NCBI RefSeq assembly: GCF_003014695.1
Contig: NZ_PYAS01000014.1
Location: 62,001-126,000, forward strand
Length of the DNA: 64,000 nucleotides
Direction: 5' to 3'
DNA from: Dyadobacter jiangsuensis
GTDB lineage: Bacteria; Bacteroidota; Bacteroidia; Cytophagales; Spirosomataceae
Shown here: positions 60,790 through 64,000 of the stretch, piece after piece
How the letters are laid out: each line of letters opens with the position of its first letter
Position numbering within the stretch: the stretch's first letter is position 1
The notes under the pieces: generated by a model
What the model was told of the DNA's origin: nothing
The model's input: only the letters and a program-made list of their open reading frames with translations
Databases searched by the model: none
Position numbers and translations under genes: made by a program

Positions 60790-62081
60790 TAGGCGGTTAT
60801 CTCAACCAACGCCTCCTCATTTGCTGCAATAATCCTTTCCAAATGCGCATCCGTCAGCGCTGTCGACAAGAACATTGCCTCAAACTGGCTTGGGCCCATG
60901 TAAATGCCTCTGTTCAGCATCGCATGGAAGTACTTACCAAAAAGCGGCAAATCCGAAGATTTCGCCGACGGGAAATCCGTTACCGCATCCGGCGTAAAGA
61001 ACAGCGTATACATCGAACCGATCTGGTTCAAGGTGTATCTCAAACCTAACTTTTCCATTGAGCTGCGGAAACCGGCTGCGAGCTTGCTACCCGCGTTTTC
61101 GAGCTGGGTATACACTTCCGGATGCTCGTTCAGATAGGTGAGCATGGTATACCCCGCCGCCATGGCAATGGGGTTACCCGAAAGCGTCCCAGCCTGGTAA
61201 ACCGGGCCGGCCGGCGACACGTAATTCATAATCTCTGCCTTGCCGCCATAGGCTCCAACAGGCATTCCTCCACCTATTATCTTTCCTAACGTTGTTAGAT
61301 CCGGCGTAATTCCGAATCTTTCCTGCGCTCCGCCCTTCGAAAGACGGAAGCCGGTCATCACTTCATCCAGGATCAAAACAATGCCTTCCTCATCGCAAAT
61401 GCGGCGCAAACCTTGCAAAAAGCCTTCTTTTGGAAGCACGCAACCCATATTACCCACTACCGGTTCGAGGATCAGCGCGGCGATCTGGCCCCTATTCGCA
61501 TCCACGAGTTGCTGCACAGCTTCCAGGTCATTGTAAGGAGCTGTTAAGGTGTCGTTGGCGACGCCTTTCGTCACCCCCGGACTATCCGGCGTACCGAATG
61601 TTACCGCACCGCTCCCGGCCGCGATCAGGAAGCTGTCGCCGTGGCCATGGTAGCAGCCTTCGAACTTGATGATCTTATCGCGCCCAGTGTACCCGCGCGC
61701 CACGCGTATGGCCGACATCGTAGCTTCGGTACCGGAGTTTACCATGCGTACCTTTTCGATCGAAGGCACCATCGAAACGATCAGTTCTGCAATCTCCACT
61801 TCCCTGCGCGTTGGCGCACCGAAAGAGAACGAATCCTGGATGGCGTCCGAAACGGCTTTTTGAATCAGCTCATGCCCGTGGCCGAGGATCATCGGGCCCC
61901 AGGAGTTGATCAGCTCGATGTACTCGTTGCCATCCTCATCGTAGATGTAAGGGCCTTTGGCCGATTTAATAAATATCGGGTTACCGCCTACCGCGCGAAA
62001 TGCGCGTACGGGCGAGTTCACGCCTCCGGGAATATAATTTTGTGCTTTTGCGAAAAGTTGCTGGCTGGTTGAAGTATTCAT
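60789..62081 (-). CDS. hemL: Glutamate-1-semialdehyde 2,1-aminomutase
   Basis: PLP enzyme that makes 5-aminolevulinate for tetrapyrrole synthesis (C5 pathway). ATG 62081 gives MNTSTSQQLFAKAQNYIPGG. Landmarks are GVNSPVRAFRAVGG, VNSGTEATMSAIRVARGYTG, FEGCYHGHGDSFLIAAGSGA, ILDEVMTGFRLSKGG and the PLP lysine in LTTLGKIIGGGMPVGAYGG. Length is 430 residues. It starts 20 bases after the stop of the TPR/binding-fold gene and is probably its cotranscribed neighbour. Confidence 0.95.
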   Translation of the reverse strand: MNTSTSQQLFAKAQNYIPGGVNSPVRAFRAVGGNPIFIKSAKGPYIYDEDGNEYIELINSWGPMILGHGHELIQKAVSDAIQDSFSFGAPTRREVEIAELIVSMVPSIEKVRMVNSGTEATMSAIRVARGYTGRDKIIKFEGCYHGHGDSFLIAAGSGAVTFGTPDSPGVTKGVANDTLTAPYNDLEAVQQLVDANRGQIAALILEPVVGNMGCVLPKEGFLQGLRRICDEEGIVLILDEVMTGFRLSKGGAQERFGITPDLTTLGKIIGGGMPVGAYGGKAEIMNYVSPAGPVYQAGTLSGNPIAMAAGYTMLTYLNEHPEVYTQLENAGSKLAAGFRSSMEKLGLRYTLNQIGSMYTLFFTPDAVTDFPSAKSSDLPLFGKYFHAMLNRGIYMGPSQFEAMFLSTALTDAHLERIIAANEEALVEITA

Positions 62082-62101
62082 TCTGTTAAAAAAGGTTGGT
62101 A

Positions 62102-63805
62102 TTATCTGTCCACCGGCACCCATTTGGAACCGCTGTATTTCAGGACAGGCGTAATCTGGTTTTCATTCGCTTTGGTATAATCAAAGCCCGAGAGCAGGTA
62201 TTCCTCACTGCCGAATTTCCGCGATTGCAGACCGGAAGGAAGCTTGTCCTTGTACTTGGAAAGCATCCGCGCGAAGAAAAGCAGCTGGTCGTAGCCCTGG
62301 TAGGAATATACCGAAGGAAATGTACTGGTTTTGGTATAATAATTCTTCTGGAATTGGCGGATCGTCTCCTTCTCGCGATCCACATAATCGGCATCGATCA
62401 ATGTTAACCGCGTTCCGTAGCGCGACAATCTGGCTTGCTGGGTATTGAAGCTCGTCGAAGTCGCTAAAACCGGCAGCGTATTCAATTTGCGGCCGTTCAG
62501 AACTTCGATCAGGTTGCCGCCCGATTCCCCGTCCGATGAAAACAATGCGATGTGCGCCGGTTTGTTGGTTTCAAAGGATGGTACTTTGCTTTCCAGCGAC
62601 TCGCGGTCGGGCTGAATGCGGGTAAGGGATATTACCTTCCCTCCTTTGGCCTTCCATTCGGAAGCATAAGAAGCGGCCATCACGGAGTCCTTAGCGGTGT
62701 TACCATAGTAAATTACAGTGTTAAGGCCCGGCGAGAGGGTACGCATCCATTGCGCAGCTTTCTGAGTTTGGTAGGCGATCGAAGGATGCCCGAGATAGAT
62801 ATTTCCGCTTTTCAGCAGCGCACCGTCGGTCGAAAGCGGATTAAGCATAATGGCGTTGCTCCCCGAAACGAAATCTGCGGCTACATCGAAAGTACCGGCA
62901 TACAATGGCCCTATTACCATGTCCGAAAGCTGGAAGTTCTTGTTGTCGGCGATCGCTTGCATGCTTTTGGCATCGTTACTAACGTCGTAAGCCCACAGGT
63001 TAACGGTGATTCCCTCAGCTTGGAGCTGTTCTTTTGCAACCGTCATACCCAGGTAATAATCGTAAGCAAACTGGTTCGAGCGACGTTTGGCAGTATGGAA
63101 TTCATCCAGGCGGAACGGCAGCAATACGGCTACGTCCAGGTAACCTTTCGTCCATTGCGTATCCGACTTCGGTGTACTGCGCTTCGGCGCCTCTTCCACC
63201 TTTTCATTTTTGCGGAATTTGAATTGCTTATCCAGCTGCTCGGCATAGGCCAGGTCGCCCTGCGCAGGCGTGCGTGCCGACTGAATGGATTGATACACCA
63301 TCAATGCAATGTCGCGATCGGAGGGATATTGCTTTTGCAGGTCTTTCAGTTTCAGGAAGTCTTTGATAGCGCCCAGATGGTACTGCTTCAATGCCTGCAC
63401 ATCCTTGTTCAGGGAAGATTCCTTAATCCTGGCCAGTTGATCGAGGCCGTCGTTGATCTGCCCGTTGGCGAGGCTTACCGCGCCCAGCAAATAATACACA
63501 TCATTGATTTTATTCCAACCGGGATACCGGCTCTGCAATTGCAGCAGCATGGGCTTGGCGTCTTTGTAGCGTTTCAGCTGGTAGGCGCTCAATGCGTAAT
63601 AATAATGCGCATAAGGCGAATACGCCGTCTTTGCATTCACACTCGTCATGGGATAGAACTTCTCCATCGCCACGGCGTATTTACCTTGTTTGTAATCTGC
63701 CAGGGCCGACCGGTACCTGCTTTCCGCCTGGGCATTTCCCTGCCCGAATGACGGCTGGTACAGACCGGTATAAACTGTCAAAATCAAAAAAAAGATAATT
63801 CTCAT
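62102..63805 (-). CDS. TPR plus periplasmic-binding-fold (type 1) exported protein
   Basis: A 567-residue exported protein. ATG 63805 gives a signal peptide MRIIFFLILTVYTGLYQPSF. Residues about 25-190 are TPR-like helices (ALADYKQGKYAVAMEKFYPM, YYYALSAYQLKRYKDAKPML). Residues about 215-560 form a type 1 periplasmic-binding fold (YLDVAVLLPFRLDEFHTAKR, MVIGPLYAGTFDVAADFVSG, SVYSYQGYDQLLFFARML). This is the layout of LpoA-like and ABC-substrate-binding-like proteins of Bacteroidota. No transporter genes are adjacent, so an LpoA-like accessory role is as likely as ligand capture. Confidence 0.82.
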   Translation of the reverse strand: MRIIFFLILTVYTGLYQPSFGQGNAQAESRYRSALADYKQGKYAVAMEKFYPMTSVNAKTAYSPYAHYYYALSAYQLKRYKDAKPMLLQLQSRYPGWNKINDVYYLLGAVSLANGQINDGLDQLARIKESSLNKDVQALKQYHLGAIKDFLKLKDLQKQYPSDRDIALMVYQSIQSARTPAQGDLAYAEQLDKQFKFRKNEKVEEAPKRSTPKSDTQWTKGYLDVAVLLPFRLDEFHTAKRRSNQFAYDYYLGMTVAKEQLQAEGITVNLWAYDVSNDAKSMQAIADNKNFQLSDMVIGPLYAGTFDVAADFVSGSNAIMLNPLSTDGALLKSGNIYLGHPSIAYQTQKAAQWMRTLSPGLNTVIYYGNTAKDSVMAASYASEWKAKGGKVISLTRIQPDRESLESKVPSFETNKPAHIALFSSDGESGGNLIEVLNGRKLNTLPVLATSTSFNTQQARLSRYGTRLTLIDADYVDREKETIRQFQKNYYTKTSTFPSVYSYQGYDQLLFFARMLSKYKDKLPSGLQSRKFGSEEYLLSGFDYTKANENQITPVLKYSGSKWVPVDR

Positions 63806-63864
63806 CAGGATTTCGGGGTCAAGATTGTGCTGATTTCCGGACTGCAAAAATCAGCCCAAAATGG

Positions 63865-63899
63865 AAAAAAACGGGCAATATCCCAATGGAACATTGCCC
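63865..63899 (-). terminator. Terminator of the gene entering from the right
   Basis: GGGCAAT / ATTGCCC with a 13-base loop, followed on the minus strand by a run of T (63865-63871 A on plus). It lies 27 bases beyond the stop of the partial gene. Confidence 0.8.
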
Positions 63900-63925
63900 T
63901 TTATTATTACGATCTGAAAAACCTT

Positions 63926-64000
63926 TTATTTCTTTTTGGTCTTTTTCTCTAATTCAGCTTGCTTCTTTTTTGCCTCTTCCGCAGCCTGCAAAGACTTTTC
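63926..64000 (-). CDS. C-terminal end of a Lys/Glu/Ala-rich protein (partial)
   Basis: Only the last 24 residues are in the window (EKSLQAAEEAKKKQAELEKK followed by TKKK). Such charged helical tails occur in many Bacteroidota proteins, so no function can be assigned. The gene runs off the right edge. Confidence 0.6.
   Translation of the reverse strand, partial: EKSLQAAEEAKKKQAELEKKTKKK

Overview
The window looks like chromosomal DNA from a Bacteroidota member of the order Cytophagales, most likely Spirosomaceae and Dyadobacter-like. This is inferred from several signs: a FecR/SusC/SusD uptake locus, many SPII lipoproteins, DUF4097 and DUF5618-type proteins, Bacteroidota-style promoters (TTTG / TAnnTTTG) and weak ribosome binding sites. 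No rRNA, tRNA, CRISPR array, integrase or complete insertion sequence was seen. The content is mostly core plus niche-adaptation genes. The intergenic DNA is unusually rich in small repeat families.

Layout. 0.3-9.3 kb (+): FecR anti-sigma factor, SusC/SusD outer-membrane pair, an exported RraA-fold protein and a Tat-exported enolase-superfamily enzyme, probably a sugar-acid uptake and processing locus whose ECF sigma factor would lie left of the window. 9.4-15.1 kb (+): a CPA2 cation/proton antiporter, then a large membrane protein with HEAT-like repeats and a C-terminal cyclic-nucleotide-binding domain. 15.1-18.5 kb (-): membrane histidine kinase, CheY-like regulator, receiver/adenylate cyclase fusion and HD hydrolase, tightly packed. 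Together with the preceding cNMP-binding protein they could form a local cAMP circuit. 18.7-24.4 kb (+): a CzcCBA-type metal efflux operon with a PII-like DUF190 gene inserted. 24.4-25.3 kb: a tandem duplicate of a small helical protein. 25.5-32 kb: mixed small units (secreted protein, NAD(P) oxidoreductases, AraC, Crp and methyltransferase genes, a pair of tiny helical proteins).

32-39.5 kb (+): FtsX/MacB-like permease, a protein of unknown function, a four-helix stress protein, then an ECF sigma / zinc-finger anti-sigma / two DUF4097 envelope proteins operon ending in a strong terminator. 39.5-41.1 kb (-): MarR regulator with its palindrome, and a lipoprotein. 41.2-48 kb (-): two hybrid histidine kinases flanking CheB and CheR, with no chemoreceptor. 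48-51.4 kb (-): AddA/RecB-like helicase whose C-terminal nuclease motif looks degenerate. 52-57.7 kb (-): histidine genes hisS-hisG-hisD-hisC, interrupted by a RES/Xre-type toxin-antitoxin pair. 57.8-64 kb: a 50-residue basic protein, a methyltransferase, a glycosyltransferase, hemL, a TPR/periplasmic-binding-fold lipoprotein-like protein and the tail of another gene.

The most unusual non-coding signals are: (i) 10-bp-period GTCA arrays, one of which forms an inverted pair around a GNRA-loop terminator at 59.3-59.5 kb; (ii) a symmetric element of four hairpin units at 60.6-60.8 kb, with a half copy at 40.2 kb, in which the hairpin stems change sequence but keep pairing; (iii) GC-rich GGCCGACGG palindromes at 7.8, 28.7 and 29.9 kb; and (iv) 8-bp ATTCAATC arrays, one of which is read into a glycosyltransferase N-terminus. 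Several of these begin at or within a few bases of stop codons.
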